DNA of 64,000 nt, taken from assembly GCF_007859855.1 (NCBI RefSeq), contig NZ_SJPK01000008.1, positions 174,375 through 238,374 on the forward strand, given 5' to 3'. Every line of letters begins with the position of its first letter. Positions within the stretch are counted from its first letter, which is position 1. Positions 44,095-53,919 of the stretch are shown in pieces. The position numbers and the translations under genes are program-made. The notes below the pieces were generated by a model, which saw only the letters and a list, made by a program, of their open reading frames with translations, was not told where the DNA came from and searched no databases. The stretch comes from Allorhodopirellula solitaria. Lineage in GTDB: Bacteria; Planctomycetota; Planctomycetia; Pirellulales; Pirellulaceae.

Positions 44095-46755
44095 CTATAG
44101 GATTGCTAGCGGATTGCGTTTCGCTTCCAGGGTTCCCCGAGTGACACCGACACGATTATCGGCCGCCAAGGATTGCCACACCTCGGTGCCGCTGATCTGG
44201 CCCGATAGCAATCGGCGGTACAGAGAGAGAATTTTCTCAGCCTCCGCGGCTGATTCATCGAGCAGCTCGACGCGGAACCAGCCGACCCCTCGGTCAACGA
44301 GCGAACTGACGACATCGGCCGCGCTTTGTGGTGTAGCGTTGTAGAGCGTGTTGCGACAGGCAATATCGGCTTGCAGAACATGCATCTTGCCCACGCGATC
44401 GCGCAGCTGCACGACGTGACGATCACAGGGCCGACCGCAGTTCGTTTTGTTTGTGCCGGGCGACAAGACACTGCAAAACACACAGTGCTCCATATGGAAC
44501 ATTGGCATGTGTTGATGCATCACCATTTCAATCCACTGGCCCGGCGTCGTGGAAATCAATCCGTCGAGCTGGTCCGCATTGAGGTCGTAAGAAGCGGTCA
44601 CACGCTCGACGCCCCGGCCGATCAGCCATTCCGCTGAGCGGTGGTTGGCGATGTTGAGCGAAAAGTCTGCCACCGTGGGTACCCCTGCAGCGACTGCGGC
44701 ATCGACCGCAGCGAGGTTTCGCGCCAACACCCCATCGGGCTGGTACTTCAATACCTGGCGTATCAATCCCATCTCGCTTGGCTTCTGCATGCGAATGGTG
44801 GCGATCCAGGTCGGGACTCCCGCGGCGCGACCGATCCGGACAGCGTCGCGGTGTGTTCGCACATCGTGAAAATCAGCGATCACCGTTTCGACACCCATCT
44901 CGGCTGCGGCGGCGAGTTGATCGACGGTCCGGCACAGCACCGAGAGCTTCGGCGCGGGAGCGTTTTCTGGTCCGGCGGGATCACGTAGGCCGTCGGTGAA
45001 GGCCATCCCAGCGGCAGCATCGACGCTGCGAGCTGGCACCTGCTCCAACTCGGAGGTGAGGCCATCGATGATCTCCCGGCGGGCTGCGTTGATCATCGCC
45101 AGCGGCACCATGGGGGCGTCCTCGATGGCCGCGTCGATTCGACCGAGATGAAACGGCGTGCCACCGAGACGGCCGAGCTTGTCGGCGAGGACTTCCGAGG
45201 TGATGGCGTGTTTGCGGGCAGATTCGAGAGGCGTCTGGGAAGTGAACTGGCACGACATCGCGGGCGGCCGGGTCTGATCGTCAATGACCCCGGTGACGCA
45301 TAGCGGGTTGCCACAGTGGGCCTCGACTCGAAAATCGATCCCCCGCGTGCGGCGTGGTTTGCCACCGAAGGTTGCCGCCAATTTTTTATTGAGCTTGGGA
45401 TCGTCGTTCTTGAAGACATCCGCAGCGGGCTCGATACGCAGAAAATCAATCGAGTCGCGAGCAAAGCCAATCCATACATCGCTGCCCGCTTTGGCGGTTT
45501 GCATCTTCTCGCTCGAGGGTCGGCGTCGGAGTGCGGCGGGATCTTTCCGGCGGTTGGGTGAAGACGTCCGGTCGGTAGACGTCGCCGTCGATCGATGATT
45601 TTCCTGCAGCGAATAAATCCTGCCCCCTTGATGGTTGTCAGCAAAACCGCTGCCTGCGTAGGCATCGCTCGGCGACGGGGCCGGCCGTGATGCGATCGCC
45701 AGCCCATCGCCAAGAGCAACGTCGGCGGCCAGCGTCACTCGGATCTCGTCCCCGCGAACGTCCATGACCTGGCCGAGCAAGATGCCCTGCTTGGCCGCCC
45801 GCAGGCCAGGGACCAAACGCTTGTGATCGTTGCCCTCTAACCATCCCGGGGCAAAGCCTCGAGAGAAGGAGAGCTCCATCTCCTGTCGGTCACGGTCTGT
45901 CAGCCGCACTGAACCATCAGCGACCGCTTGATCGATCGCTCGACGGTAGTGCCCGGTGATATTCGCGACGTACTCGGGCGTCTTTAGCCGACCTTCGATC
46001 TTGAGACTGTCGACGCCGGCTGAGATCATGTCAGGGATCGCTGCGTAGCCAGCCAAATCTTGCGGCGAAAGCAGGTACCGCACATCTCCCAGGTCTTGGT
46101 CTTGCCCGTCACAGACGAGTTCGTAGGGCAACCGGCACGCCTGAGCACATTGGCCGCGGTTGGCGCTTCGCCCCCCGAGCGACTCGCTCGTCAGGCATTG
46201 CCCTGAATATGCCACGCACAATGCACCGTGAATGAAAGCTTCCAGAGGCATTGCGGTCTTGGAACGGATTTTCGTGATCTCCGCGATCGATAGCTCCCGC
46301 GCCAACACCACGCGAGCCAAGCCCAGTTCCGCAGCCACCGCGATCGTCTCGGCGGAGGTCAAGCTCATCTGTGTTGAGGCATGCACCTCCAGTTCGGGGC
46401 AGATGGCACGGACGATCCGAGCGACGCCAAAGTCTTGGACCAATACCGCGTCGACCCCGGCCTCAGCAACTGCAGCGACGACCTCCACCAGGGAGGGCAT
46501 TTCGGCGGGGAAGACGAGTGTATTGAGGGTCACGTAGCCCCGCACGCCGCGCCGCCGCAGCATTTTCATCAATCCGGGCAGATCGCCCACACCGAAATTT
46601 GCCGCCCGCGAGCGAGCATTGAAGCCTCGATCGACGCCGAAGTAGATTGCGTCCGCTCCGTTCTCGACCGCCGCATCGGCGCAGTCCCAGCTCCCTGCAG
46701 GGGACAGAAGTTCAGGCCTCTCGGGTGCCGGCTGGTAGGGGTGTGTGTGATCCAT
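44095..46755 (-). CDS. U32 peptidase-family protein (RlhA-like, 23S rRNA hydroxylation)
   Basis: 886 aa from ATG 46755 (MDHTHPYQPAPERPELLSPAG); the frame is open to 46833. The N-terminal U32 domain has PELLSPAGSWDCADAAVENGADAIYFG, EVHASTQMSLTS, EAFIHGALCVAYSGQCL and the Cys cluster GRSANRGQCAQACR. The long second half (DUF3656-like middle and a C-terminal U32 repeat with HMEHCVFCSVLSPGTNKTNCGRPC) matches the long form seen in E. coli RlhA, which hydroxylates C2501 of 23S rRNA. Homologues have tightly coupled Fe-S chemistry and RNA modification roles rather than protease activity. RlhA identity is by layout only. Confidence 0.85.
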   Translation of the reverse strand: MDHTHPYQPAPERPELLSPAGSWDCADAAVENGADAIYFGVDRGFNARSRAANFGVGDLPGLMKMLRRRGVRGYVTLNTLVFPAEMPSLVEVVAAVAEAGVDAVLVQDFGVARIVRAICPELEVHASTQMSLTSAETIAVAAELGLARVVLARELSIAEITKIRSKTAMPLEAFIHGALCVAYSGQCLTSESLGGRSANRGQCAQACRLPYELVCDGQDQDLGDVRYLLSPQDLAGYAAIPDMISAGVDSLKIEGRLKTPEYVANITGHYRRAIDQAVADGSVRLTDRDRQEMELSFSRGFAPGWLEGNDHKRLVPGLRAAKQGILLGQVMDVRGDEIRVTLAADVALGDGLAIASRPAPSPSDAYAGSGFADNHQGGRIYSLQENHRSTATSTDRTSSPNRRKDPAALRRRPSSEKMQTAKAGSDVWIGFARDSIDFLRIEPAADVFKNDDPKLNKKLAATFGGKPRRTRGIDFRVEAHCGNPLCVTGVIDDQTRPPAMSCQFTSQTPLESARKHAITSEVLADKLGRLGGTPFHLGRIDAAIEDAPMVPLAMINAARREIIDGLTSELEQVPARSVDAAAGMAFTDGLRDPAGPENAPAPKLSVLCRTVDQLAAAAEMGVETVIADFHDVRTHRDAVRIGRAAGVPTWIATIRMQKPSEMGLIRQVLKYQPDGVLARNLAAVDAAVAAGVPTVADFSLNIANHRSAEWLIGRGVERVTASYDLNADQLDGLISTTPGQWIEMVMHQHMPMFHMEHCVFCSVLSPGTNKTNCGRPCDRHVVQLRDRVGKMHVLQADIACRNTLYNATPQSAADVVSSLVDRGVGWFRVELLDESAAEAEKILSLYRRLLSGQISGTEVWQSLAADNRVGVTRGTLEAKRNPLAIL

Positions 46756-46958
46756 GGCATCAGGATACCCGCTAATCAAACCAGGCCCAGAGGCAAGCGG
46801 AGGAATCATCGATTTGATTTCTGTGGCGGCCAAGACGACGCCAGCGAACTTCGCTGCAAAAAGCTCCTCTTTCCCTCCGGCGGGCGGGTTTGTTAATCAG
46901 CAGTTTGCTCGGCTGGAATACGAGCTGACCGATCCCATTATCGACCGCGAAGGATATC

Positions 46959-48131
46959 ATGCCGAGACAACTCACCTCCCGTCGAGCGAGCCGGAACGGG
47001 TTCCCGTGCCGCGAGTGGGTCGCCGTCGTGTTGCTCGTTCTTGTGGGAACGCCTGCCACCGCCCAACAGACACTACCAGCTCCTCCCATTTCGCCAGAGA
47101 CGGGATGGCAATCTGGTCACTCGAGCTGGAACGGCGACAACTACGAAACAGTGCCGACGCCTGCCCCGACTCCGGCTGAATCCGTCGAACTGCCCATCGA
47201 ACTACCCGCGGAGTGGCAAGAGAATTTCGGCTTATCCGCCCCCGGCCCATCGCAATCGGTCATGGAGTCTGTGCCCCTAAGCGACCCCGGTGACATGCAG
47301 GGCGAGGTGATTCTAACGGACCCCTCGGGGGCGTACGCGGACTATCCACTCACAGGCGATCCAGAGAGCCTCCGAGATTTGCCGATTGGTGCGGGACTCG
47401 GTGAGTCGGCCGCCATGGAGGAGCCACCACTGCACGAGGAGATCCTGAGTTGGTACGAGATTCCGTGGCAATGGATCCGCAAAGGGTGGACCAACCACGC
47501 CGAACTGGGGCTCAACGGCAGTCACGGAAACTCCGTCACCTCGGCGATTCAAACTGGTCTGGAGATGAGACGGAAAACCGATATCTACACACTCGGGATC
47601 GATTTCAATTATCGCCAGGCCAGCACGGACGGGCGGAACACCGAAAGCAACGGGCGGCTCGATGTCGACTACGACCGCCTGCTCGGCGATTCTAGCTGGA
47701 CCGCGTTTGGGAAGCTCGGATTGATGTACGACAAATTCAAGTCGTTTGACCTGCGTCTGAATATGAACACTGGTCTGGGGTATTACTGGATTCGGAACGA
47801 CGACACGAACTTCATCACCCGGATGGGTGCTGGTGCGTCGAGAGAGTTCGGGGCCCCGATCGACCGCTGGACGCCGGAAGCGGTGCTGGGGATGAGTTTG
47901 GATCACCAGATTTCCGAACGTCAGAAAATTATCGCGAAGCTCGACTACTTCCCGAGCTTGCGTGAACTGGGCGACTACCGAGTGGTCGCTGATCTCGCGT
48001 GGGAGACCTTGATCGATACTGCGGAAAATCTATCGCTCCGGCTCTCCGTTACCGACCGCTACGACAGCACGCCGCAGGGCGCACTTCCCAACGACGTCTA
48101 TTACGCGGCGCTGCTGCTGTACAAGTTCTAA
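46959..48131 (+). CDS. DUF481 outer-membrane protein
   Basis: 390 aa with a signal peptide (WVAVVLLVLVGTPATAQQT). A Pro- and Glu-rich spacer (~30-150) follows, then a DUF481 (YdiY-like) beta-barrel domain from NHAELGLNGSHGNSVTSAIQ to LPNDVYYAALLLYKF, with alternating hydrophobic strands and a terminal aromatic residue, as in outer-membrane proteins. Role unknown. Confidence 0.82.
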   Translation: MPRQLTSRRASRNGFPCREWVAVVLLVLVGTPATAQQTLPAPPISPETGWQSGHSSWNGDNYETVPTPAPTPAESVELPIELPAEWQENFGLSAPGPSQSVMESVPLSDPGDMQGEVILTDPSGAYADYPLTGDPESLRDLPIGAGLGESAAMEEPPLHEEILSWYEIPWQWIRKGWTNHAELGLNGSHGNSVTSAIQTGLEMRRKTDIYTLGIDFNYRQASTDGRNTESNGRLDVDYDRLLGDSSWTAFGKLGLMYDKFKSFDLRLNMNTGLGYYWIRNDDTNFITRMGAGASREFGAPIDRWTPEAVLGMSLDHQISERQKIIAKLDYFPSLRELGDYRVVADLAWETLIDTAENLSLRLSVTDRYDSTPQGALPNDVYYAALLLYKF

Positions 48132-48179
48132 AATCGGCATGACTCGCGGCGTAATACACCACTGGGACAGCACCACTGT

Positions 48180-48341
48180 TGGTGTGTCACAGTTAAAAGT
48201 CAGGGTTGAACGCAGTGGACGAGGCAACGACTCCTTGGATTTGACGCTAGTTAAGGACTCGTCGCCTCCTGCCAGTTACCCACAAAACCGGATCCCCCGT
48301 CAGCTTGTCTGACAGGAATCCCGGTTTTGTGATTACCCGCA
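48180..48341. repeat. Partial relative of the miniature element
   Basis: Starts ttggtgtgtcacagttaaaa, matching the left end of the element at 7051, then ggaggcgacgag-type pieces and gtcagcttgtctgacaggaatc followed by cggttttgtgatt, the same order as in 7051-7165. The right half is missing. Confidence 0.8.
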
Positions 48342-48540
48342 TGTATCCCGAAGGAAGCGTTCTTGAGCCCCAACGGGGCGGCCCTCATGTTCGCCGCAAT
48401 CCTGCCGTTCGGATGGCATGTGCAAATAGAGCCGCCCCGTTGGGGCTAGCGCGAGGTGGTGGCGTCTGAAACCCCAGGCGTTGCCTGGGGCTTTCATAGA
48501 ACTGCCCCGTTGGGGCGTTGTCATGAGCTATCTTCTACCC
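48342..48540. repeat. gccccaacggggc-type palindromic repeat cluster
   Basis: Several short palindromes: gccccaacggggcg near 48367, gccgccccgttggggc at 48431-48446, ccccaggcgttgcctgggg near 48472-48490, and gccccgttggggcg near 48504-48517. Positions 48461-48528 are the inverted copy of 53954-54020. No gene between 48132 and 48564. Confidence 0.85.
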
Positions 48541-48564
48541 TAAAACCAAGGCGGCACAGCACCA

Positions 48565-49509
48565 CTAGGACCAATCCATCCCCAGGTCCAACGAGGTCGC
48601 TTGATGGGTGAGAGCCCCACTGCTGATGCGATCCACGCCTGTGCCAGCAACATCGGCGATCGTATCGATCGTGATATTGCCCGATGCCTCCAGCTCGACA
48701 GGGACCGCGGCGGCGTCGCGTTTGGAGACCGCCGAGCGGAGGTCCTCGAGCGAGAAATTATCGAGCAGGATGATGTCGATGCCACTGCTCAACACCGTTT
48801 CCATCTGGTCCAATCGATCCACTTCGATTTCGACGATCGAAGGCGCCACGAGTTGATTCATCATCCCTCCTCGCATGGCAACGGCGCGGCCAGCCGCCTC
48901 GATTGGGCTCAGCTGCGCACTGTCTTGCGACTCCGACGAGCCCCCCAGTGCCAAATGATTATCTTTGATCAGGAATCCATCGAATAGTCCGGTGCGGTGG
49001 TTATGACCACCGCCACACCGAACAGCGTACTTCTCTAACCGCCGCATTCCGGGGGTGGTTTTGCGGGTGTCGTACAAGCGGGCGTTTGTGCCAGCCAGTT
49101 TGTCGACGTAACACCGCGTTATCGTCGCGATCCCACACAATCGTGAAAGCAGGTTCAGGGTCACCCGCTCGCTGGTGAGAAGGTCGCGGGCGGATCCCGA
49201 GAGCCGCACCAATGGTGTCCCTGGGGTGAAAGCATCACCTTCGTCTACCAGCAGTTCTGTCGTTAATTCCGCGTCGAACTCGTCGATGATCCAAGGTGTC
49301 AGTGCGATTCCGGCGGCGATCCCATGTGCACGCGATACGATCTCGCAAGCGCCTCGGCGCTCGGCGTCAATCATGGCGATCGTCGTCCAGTCGACGGCGA
49401 CGTCGAGGTCCTCCGCAATCGCTAGCCGCACGAGTTGACGCAAGTCATTTTCGAGGCGATCGTCGATTTCAACGGGGGTATAATCCAGGGGGGTGTGTGA
49501 TGAGTCCAA
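48565..49509 (-). CDS. nadC: Nicotinate-nucleotide pyrophosphorylase (carboxylating)
   Basis: 314 aa taking a TTG start at 49509, which has AAAGG six bases upstream; the frame is open to 49644 but has no support there, and the family is usually ~285-300 aa. Converts quinolinate and PRPP to nicotinate mononucleotide in NAD synthesis. Typical motifs: LVRLAIAEDLD near the start, TERVTLNLLSRLCGIAT-like segment (SERVTLNLLSRLCGIATIT), YDTRKTTPGMRRLEKYAVRCGGGHNHRTGLFDGFLIKDNHL, EIEVDRLDQ, and IILLDNFSLEDLR. Complete. Confidence 0.95.
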   Translation of the reverse strand: MDSSHTPLDYTPVEIDDRLENDLRQLVRLAIAEDLDVAVDWTTIAMIDAERRGACEIVSRAHGIAAGIALTPWIIDEFDAELTTELLVDEGDAFTPGTPLVRLSGSARDLLTSERVTLNLLSRLCGIATITRCYVDKLAGTNARLYDTRKTTPGMRRLEKYAVRCGGGHNHRTGLFDGFLIKDNHLALGGSSESQDSAQLSPIEAAGRAVAMRGGMMNQLVAPSIVEIEVDRLDQMETVLSSGIDIILLDNFSLEDLRSAVSKRDAAAVPVELEASGNITIDTIADVAGTGVDRISSGALTHQATSLDLGMDWS

Positions 49510-49612
49510 CGTCGACCTTTCGTTGAGTCGTGGCGGTGTGGTAGTGATGTCATCGGCATGCCGGCGACGATGCCAGTGACCTGCGGAAGCCTGTGACCGG
49601 GGAAGGATCAAT

Positions 49613-50167
49613 ATGATAGGCGAATACAAAATCAACCGTACCACCCGTCGCTGCAGCGTGGGAGACCGCCCCCTTGAACCGGGCGAGTACTACTACAGTG
49701 TCGTGACCGAAGAGGATGAGGACTTTCGTCGCTTCGATATCGCAGCGGATGCCTGGGAGGGGCCCCCCGAGGGCTGCATCGGCCATTGGAAAAATCGCGT
49801 CCCCCTGCCGGAGGAAAAGAAACGAGAGCTGGCGCCGCCCGAGGTCCTGATTGAGCTTCTCCGGTCGATGGCTGAGCAGCCGAACATGGTCAAGATGCGG
49901 TACTTGCTCGCGCTGATGCTGCTCCGCAAACGGCAGCTCAAGCCGCACGAGGATGCCACGTTGATCCGATCGGAGCCCGCAGCCACGCAGGGGCCGGGTG
50001 GCAGACCGAGCGGCGAGGGGGCGAACTCGCCAGAGGTTGATACGTTGCAGCTGGAATCGAGCATCGACGGATCGGTCCTTTCGATCGTGGTAGCTGACAT
50101 TGCCTCGAGCGAAGCGGAAAGCCTACAAGAGCAACTTGTCGACCTGCTCTACCGCGACGTCGAATAA
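49613..50167 (+). CDS. Hypothetical protein
   Basis: 184 aa, MIGEYKINRTTRRCSVGDRPL. The first half is compact (EPGEYYYSVVTEEDEDFRRFDIAADAWEGPPEGCIGHWKN), with a Cys pair in RRC and GCIGHW that could bind metal. The middle has MVKMRYLLALMLLRKRQLK. The gene ends 6 bp before the frame of the lipoprotein gene, so they may be an operon. Family not recognised. Confidence 0.65.
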   Translation: MIGEYKINRTTRRCSVGDRPLEPGEYYYSVVTEEDEDFRRFDIAADAWEGPPEGCIGHWKNRVPLPEEKKRELAPPEVLIELLRSMAEQPNMVKMRYLLALMLLRKRQLKPHEDATLIRSEPAATQGPGGRPSGEGANSPEVDTLQLESSIDGSVLSIVVADIASSEAESLQEQLVDLLYRDVE

Positions 50168-50197
50168 CCGATCTTGGCAAGGGAGCCAGTTCTCGCA

Positions 50198-51202
50198 ATG
50201 CATGATGCACGCACCAAAACGGTCCTTCGATCTGCCTTGGCTCTCGGCCTGGTTCTGTCGGGTGGCTGTGTTCGCAACGCAACGGTTGCCAATCTGCCGC
50301 CTCCGCCGGTTGTCCTGCCAGCGGCGCCGGACATCAACGCGCTCGCTGCTGCGGTCAATCGTACTGACGCGATTCGTGAGTTGTCGACCAATTCGGCGAC
50401 GCTCGATGTGCTCAGCATGACCGCCGTGCCGAAGTTGACAGCGACGATGCACTTGCAGCGCGAGCGAAACTTTCGGCTCAAGGCAAGCATCCCACTGATC
50501 ATGGGCAGCGGCATCGATCTGGGCAGCAACTCGAAGGAATTCTGGTTCGAGGTTCCCGAGGGGATGTCGCAAACTCTCTACTATGCCAATCATGAACAGT
50601 ATTCCCACAATCTCCAGCGGGCGATTCTTCCCGTCGACCCAAGTTGGCTGATCGAAGCGATCGGGTTGGCCCGGCTTGATCCGACCACCGTGATTGCGGG
50701 CCCGGTTACCCGCACCGACGGTTTGATCGAAGTTCGCAACTCGGTATCGACCGCTGCGGGAACGTACCAGCGAGTTTGTTTCATCGAGCCGACTGCGGGC
50801 TACATCAGTCATCTCTTTCTGTACTCACCCAACGGACGATTGGTCGCCAAGAGCTTTTCGAGCGAACACGAGTACTTTGAGAGTGTCGACAGTGTGCTGC
50901 CGCACCGTGTGAAGATCGAGCTCTTCCCCAGCGCGGGGCCGCCGTTGGCGATGCAGTTGCACGTGCCAACCTATAGCATCAATCAGTTGCTATCGGGGGA
51001 TCCTCAGTTGTTTCAAATGCCAGCGACTGAGAATCGGCTCGACCTGCTGCAGATGACAGGCATGCCGCAAGCGACCTCCTATTCACCCCCGCCGGGAACC
51101 TCCGCCTGGGCGGAGCCAACGACCACTGCGGCTGGCACGCCCTCGCAGTACACCGCTGCCGCGCCGACGGGAAATCCAATGCGTGGCGTCCGCTACGAAT
51201 AG
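50198..51202 (+). CDS. Lipoprotein, LolA/DUF4292-like
   Basis: 334 aa from ATG 50198. A lipoprotein signal (LRSALALGLVLSGGCVRN) puts the lipidated Cys at LSGGC. The mature protein has a long half-barrel character (FRLKASIPLIMGSGIDLGSNSKEFWFEVP, LPHRVKIELFPSAGPPLAMQLHV), resembling the LolA/LppX fold and DUF4292 lipoproteins that carry lipids or lipoproteins across the periplasm. The last ~50 residues are low complexity. Role inferred by fold only. Confidence 0.65.
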   Translation: MHDARTKTVLRSALALGLVLSGGCVRNATVANLPPPPVVLPAAPDINALAAAVNRTDAIRELSTNSATLDVLSMTAVPKLTATMHLQRERNFRLKASIPLIMGSGIDLGSNSKEFWFEVPEGMSQTLYYANHEQYSHNLQRAILPVDPSWLIEAIGLARLDPTTVIAGPVTRTDGLIEVRNSVSTAAGTYQRVCFIEPTAGYISHLFLYSPNGRLVAKSFSSEHEYFESVDSVLPHRVKIELFPSAGPPLAMQLHVPTYSINQLLSGDPQLFQMPATENRLDLLQMTGMPQATSYSPPPGTSAWAEPTTTAAGTPSQYTAAAPTGNPMRGVRYE

Positions 51203-51234
51203 CAGGCACCACGCAGTTCTGAATCGCCGGCGGA

Positions 51235-51552
51235 TCATCCCGCTAGCTTCAGCCCAACGATTCCAGCGACGATTAACGCCATGCAGGCGACTCGCGTCAT
51301 CGAGGCGGGCTCGCCCAGTAACACGATGCCGAGAGTCGCTGTTCCCACGGCACCGATGCCGGTCCAGATCGCATAGCTGGTACCGATCGGAATCTCCTTC
51401 ACGGCCACCGCCAGGAAGTAGAAGCTAGCTGCCATCGTGGCGAGCGTCAGCACACTGGGCCAGAGGCGCGTCCAGCCCTCGGTGTACTTCAGGCCGATCG
51501 CCCAGCCGATCTCAAGGAAACCGGCGATTATCAAATAGATCCATGCTGACAT
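51235..51552 (-). CDS. SMR-family transporter, Gdx/SugE-like guanidinium exporter
   Basis: 105 aa with four membrane segments. The residues match the SugE/Gdx subgroup: [21 protein letters not shown] with the essential Glu, [25 protein letters not shown], and [10 protein letters not shown]. Gdx proteins export guanidinium. It sits 8 bp downstream of the peroxiredoxin-like gene, thus in an operon with it. No guanidine riboswitch was recognised upstream. Confidence 0.88.
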   Translation of the reverse strand: MSAWIYLIIAGFLEIGWAIGLKYTEGWTRLWPSVLTLATMAASFYFLAVAVKEIPIGTSYAIWTGIGAVGTATLGIVLLGEPASMTRVACMALIVAGIVGLKLAG

Positions 51553-51560
51553 CAGGGACC

Positions 51561-52157
51561 CTACAGCGCCGCCAAGACATCGTCCGCTTTGACGCGGCCG
51601 CGATGGCTGTTACTGACGTTCATAAACGAGATTTTTCCTGAGCGATCGACGACGATCGTTGACGGGTACGCCGTTTCCCGAGGGGCGTCCCAGCGCAGGC
51701 CGTAGGCATTGGTGAATTGATATCCGGGGTCCAGCAGAAACGTCATCGGCCGTGGCAGCTTCGTGCCGTGCAGAAACTCGTCGGCATGCTTTGCAAGCTG
51801 CGATTCATCACCGGGATAAACCAGGAGGACTCGCACGCCCTTCTCGGCGAACTGGTCGGCGTGCTTGACGAGGTCCGCGACTTGGGCCGAGCAGGCAGGG
51901 CATTGATAGCCGGGGTAACCCCGCAGTACCACGACCACGACCGGTCCCTTCTCGTTGACCTCGCTGAATTTAACGTCACCGGAAAGTTCGCCAGCGACCG
52001 CTGGGAGCGTGAAGTCCTTCGCGGTTTGGCCTTCGGCCAACTTTGTGCCGGACCCCTTCGATCGGTTTGCCGCATCGGACTGTGCCATCACCGGTACGGC
52101 GGCGACGGTGGCGAGAAGGAAAGAGCAAGTGGCAAGCAATGGCATCGCGGTCTTCAT
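51561..52157 (-). CDS. Exported peroxiredoxin-like thiol protein (AhpC/TSA)
   Basis: 198 aa from ATG 52157, with GAGG six bases upstream. Signal peptide [20 protein letters not shown]. Thioredoxin fold typical of the AhpC/TSA family: [24 protein letters not shown] with a CPAC pair instead of the single peroxidatic Cys; [13 protein letters not shown] near the C-terminus. It would reduce peroxides or act as a thiol-disulfide protein outside the cytoplasm. Co-directional with the SMR gene, 8 bp apart. Confidence 0.85.
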   Translation of the reverse strand: MKTAMPLLATCSFLLATVAAVPVMAQSDAANRSKGSGTKLAEGQTAKDFTLPAVAGELSGDVKFSEVNEKGPVVVVVLRGYPGYQCPACSAQVADLVKHADQFAEKGVRVLLVYPGDESQLAKHADEFLHGTKLPRPMTFLLDPGYQFTNAYGLRWDAPRETAYPSTIVVDRSGKISFMNVSNSHRGRVKADDVLAAL

Positions 52158-52386
52158 GGGGTACCTCAAGGTTTTCGAGCTAAAAATAGATTCAATCGCC
52201 GGCCGGGCAACGCACGGGTGAGTCTACCTCTCCGGTCGATAAGGGAGCAAATGGTCATTGCCGCCTTTCGTCCGCCATCAATCAGGCGGTGCTGCCACGC
52301 ATGATAGCTGATGACGGTCGGTCAAACGTGTAGAATGGATTGAAGACGCTCCATGAGTTCCTCGGCAACACGAAGGAGAACGCAAG

Positions 52387-53919
52387 ATGACACGGTACAA
52401 CGCAACCGACCCCAGACGCGAATTTTTTAAGAAGGTGGTCGTCACGGGGGCCACACTGTCGCTAGCGGAGTTTGGATTTCTAAGGCGATTGCCGTCGGTT
52501 TCAGCAGCGGATACCCAATTGCCCGCTGACGCCGTCGCGTTCTCACCTGATATCGAGCCGCTCGTTCGCCTCCTCGAAGACACCCCGCGAGAAAAGGTGA
52601 TCGAGGCCTTTGCGGCGCAAATTCAATCCGGGACGAGCTACCGAGAGGTGCTCGCAGCACTGCTTCTCGCGGGAGTTCGCAATGTCCAGCCTCGGCCCAG
52701 CGTAGGGTTTAAATTTCACGCGGTTTTGGTTGTCAACTCGGCGCATCTGGCCAGCATCAATTCGCCGAGTACCGATCGCTGGCTGCCGATTTTCTGGGCG
52801 TTGGATTACTTCAAGTCCGCTCAGGCTCGCGACGTCAACGAGAATGATTGGACCCTGTCGGCGGTGGACGAATCCAAAGTGCCGCCATCGCACCAGGCCA
52901 AGAAAGCCTTCACCGCTGCCATGGACGCGTGGGATGTCGAAGCCGCCGACGTGGCGATCGCGGGGCTCTGCCGGTCCGCTCCAGCGACCGAGGTTTTCGA
53001 TACGCTCGCCCACTACGGTTGTCGGGACTACCGCAGTATCGGCCACAAATCAATCTACGTCGCTAATGCCTATCGCACTCTCCAGTGCATCGGATGGAGG
53101 TATGCCGAGCCCGTGCTTCGCTCGCTCGTCTATGCTTTACTCAATCACAACGGCGAGCCCAATCCAGCCAAGTCCCAGCTAAAGCCTGACGCCGCTTGGC
53201 AGGTAACCCAAGAAAAGCTTCCCGGTCTGCGCTCCAACTGGAGTCATGGTCGGTTCGATGCGGGGGCGACTCGATCTCTGCTCGATACCCTCCGCAGTGC
53301 CACTCCCGAAGAGGCGGTCGCGGCGACCGCTGAGTTGATCGCTAACGAGGTGTCGCCTCAATCGATCAGCGACGCGCTGTTCCTCTCATCGGCTGAAATG
53401 CTCCGGCAGCAGCCTGGGATCGTTTCGCTGCACTCGGCGACAACGACCAATGCGGTGCAGTACGCCTATCGTACTGCCTATCGCGACTCAACTCGCCGGG
53501 AGTTACTGCTCCAGAATGCTGCTTTCATCCCCTATTTCCGCGAATCCATGCGATCGCGGGGAAATGTCGGAGAACAGCGGATCGATGCGGACGCCGTCTC
53601 GAGCGAACCGGCTGAAGTCGCCGGCGTGGAAGAGATTTTCACATCCGTTTCCAGCAACCGGCAGCGGGCGGCGTCTGAGATGCAAGCTTTTCTTGCCTCC
53701 GGGGCTCGCCCCGAAACGCTCATTCATGCGGCCCGGCGGCTCGTGTTCTTGAAAGGAAACGATGCTCACGACTACAAGTTCAGTTCCGCAGCGTTGGAGG
53801 ACTTCTATGCCGTTTCGCCCGAGTTTCGAAATGCCTACCTCGCCAGTGCCGCGTACTTGCTACCGGGCAGCCAAGATCGCGACAATGGGCTGGTCGAACG
53901 TGTCCAGAATGCGTTGTGA
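52387..53919 (+). CDS. Tat-exported helical protein of unknown function
   Basis: 510 aa. Twin-arginine start (RREFFKKVVVTGATLSLAEFGFLRR) ending near VSAAD. The mature part is helical with repeats of Ala/Leu-rich segments (VIEAFAAQIQSGTSYREVLAALLLAGVRNVQPRP, VAIAGLCRSAPATEVFDTLAHYG) and a strongly conserved-looking GHKSIYVANAYRTLQCIGW segment with His and Cys. No family was recognised; similar Tat-exported proteins are common in planctomycetes. Stands alone. Confidence 0.75.
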   Translation: MTRYNATDPRREFFKKVVVTGATLSLAEFGFLRRLPSVSAADTQLPADAVAFSPDIEPLVRLLEDTPREKVIEAFAAQIQSGTSYREVLAALLLAGVRNVQPRPSVGFKFHAVLVVNSAHLASINSPSTDRWLPIFWALDYFKSAQARDVNENDWTLSAVDESKVPPSHQAKKAFTAAMDAWDVEAADVAIAGLCRSAPATEVFDTLAHYGCRDYRSIGHKSIYVANAYRTLQCIGWRYAEPVLRSLVYALLNHNGEPNPAKSQLKPDAAWQVTQEKLPGLRSNWSHGRFDAGATRSLLDTLRSATPEEAVAATAELIANEVSPQSISDALFLSSAEMLRQQPGIVSLHSATTTNAVQYAYRTAYRDSTRRELLLQNAAFIPYFRESMRSRGNVGEQRIDADAVSSEPAEVAGVEEIFTSVSSNRQRAASEMQAFLASGARPETLIHAARRLVFLKGNDAHDYKFSSAALEDFYAVSPEFRNAYLASAAYLLPGSQDRDNGLVERVQNAL

